From positions 1 to 13,119 of the forward strand of contig JAPLYQ010000021.1 in NCBI GenBank assembly GCA_026395475.1: a stretch of 13,119 nt of DNA, written 5' to 3'. Shown piece by piece: positions 12,745 to 13,119 of the stretch. This DNA comes from Candidatus Roizmanbacteria bacterium. Lineage in GTDB: Bacteria; Patescibacteriota; Microgenomatia; UBA1406; GWC2-37-13. The notes under the pieces are model-generated. The model was not told where the DNA came from and did not search any database. It saw only the letters and a program-made list of their open reading frames with translations. Made by a program: the position numbers and the translations under genes. Position 1 is the stretch's first letter. Every line of letters starts with the position of its first letter.

Positions 12745-13119
12745 TTACTTATAGTTATCTGGCCAATCATTTTGGAACAACACTACATCATTTGGCTCAA
12801 CAATCTCCCCCATCGCAGCATGCGCCTCATGTGCACTTTTGTACCAAAGTATGTGATTTTTATCAAACCCACTCTCCATGAGTCCCTGTGCAATAAAGGG
12901 CGTCGCACTATTTTTTATCAACACTACTCTATCTGCAACGGTTGCTAAATGTCTTCCAATTTTTTTGTGCACTTCTTAATTTTTTTCTCCCGTTTCCACA
13001 AGTCCTGGAGTAATGTATACCTTTCGTCTGTTTTTATAAGTGCTTAATAGATAAATTGCTTCTGCAACTCCCTCTGGGTTTCCATTATAACTATCATCAA
13101 TTACTAAAACTCCTTGTGT
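12745..13119 (-). pseudogene. murF: murF 3' region with an in-frame TAA codon, partial at the right edge
   Basis: MurF (UDP-MurNAc-tripeptide--D-Ala-D-Ala ligase) adds the Ddl product to the peptidoglycan precursor. The visible part starts at the right edge with GVLVIDDSYNGNPEGVAEAI, the Mur-ligase DDSYNxNP motif. It continues through VYITPGLVETGEKN, then hits TAA at 12976-12978. In the same frame it goes on as EVHKKIGRHLATVADRVVLI to NDWPDNYK and a stop at 12745. Sequence on both sides of the TAA reads as one normal MurF C-terminal domain, so a single substitution (for example AAA to TAA) explains it. If the TAA is real, the last 76 residues are lost unless the GTG at 12970-12972, 3 nt after the stop, restarts translation. 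A sequencing or assembly error is equally possible. The upstream two-thirds of the gene lies outside the window. Confidence 0.75.

Noticed and set aside
12976..12978. Alternative genetic code explaining the murF TAA
   Set aside because: TAA is the stop codon of most genes in the window, and the code changes known in related phyla involve TGA, which is not used as sense here.
12979..12988. Slippery A-AAA-AAT heptamer before the murF TAA, suggesting programmed -1 frameshifting
   Set aside because: A -1 shift leads to LRSAQKNWK and away from the MurF C-terminus, which continues in the original frame, so frameshifting would not bypass the stop usefully.
1..13119. CRISPR arrays, insertion sequences, prophage or defence islands
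   Set aside because: No regularly spaced repeats, transposase or integrase motifs, or att-like repeats were seen; the holin-family label of the YvlD-like protein alone does not indicate a phage.

Overview
The window is a gene-dense, AT-rich chromosomal segment with fourteen protein genes. It suggests a small-genome bacterium of the Candidate Phyla Radiation (Patescibacteria). The clues are compact versions of housekeeping enzymes, an IMP dehydrogenase without CBS domains, a MurF ending of the kind I associate with that group (NDWPDNY), very short gaps, and few Shine-Dalgarno sequences. This assignment is an inference from gene style; no rRNA, ribosomal protein or other phylogenetic marker is present. 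I see no CRISPR array, insertion sequence, tRNA, rRNA or phage module, and no clear novel multi-gene system.

Layout. Positions 1-1852 (+) hold a tandem two-domain GH130 glycoside phosphorylase/hydrolase cut by the left edge. A YvlD-like membrane protein (+) follows and converges on an RRM RNA-binding protein (-), which lies downstream of a PfkB-family kinase (-). The kinase is divergent from rlmN (+), which is followed by a small SHOCT-domain membrane protein (+) and a strong hairpin terminator. Positions 5291-9039 (-) form a purine operon, purB-purA-guaB, with 14-15 nt gaps. A 68-nt divergent promoter region separates it from a five-helix VIT/CCC1-like membrane protein (+) and a HIT-family protein (+). 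Positions 10238-13119 (-) are cell-wall related: a murF 3' end cut by the right edge and interrupted by an in-frame TAA, a structured 175-nt gap, then ddl and an Fsr-like MFS transporter.

How the genes fit together. PurA and PurB convert IMP to AMP and GuaB converts IMP to XMP, so the operon handles the IMP branch point. Ddl makes D-Ala-D-Ala and MurF attaches it to the peptidoglycan precursor. The remaining genes are single-gene units, several with their own promoter.

The most interesting pattern is regulatory. Several genes have a TATAAT box, often with an upstream TG (extended -10), placed so that the predicted transcript starts at or within a few bases of the start codon. This implies leaderless or near-leaderless mRNAs. 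The RRM gene is the exception: it has a similar promoter but about 114 nt of leader and a strong Shine-Dalgarno. The other items worth checking are the murF nonsense codon, the degenerate first GH130 domain and the potential pseudoknot between murF and ddl.
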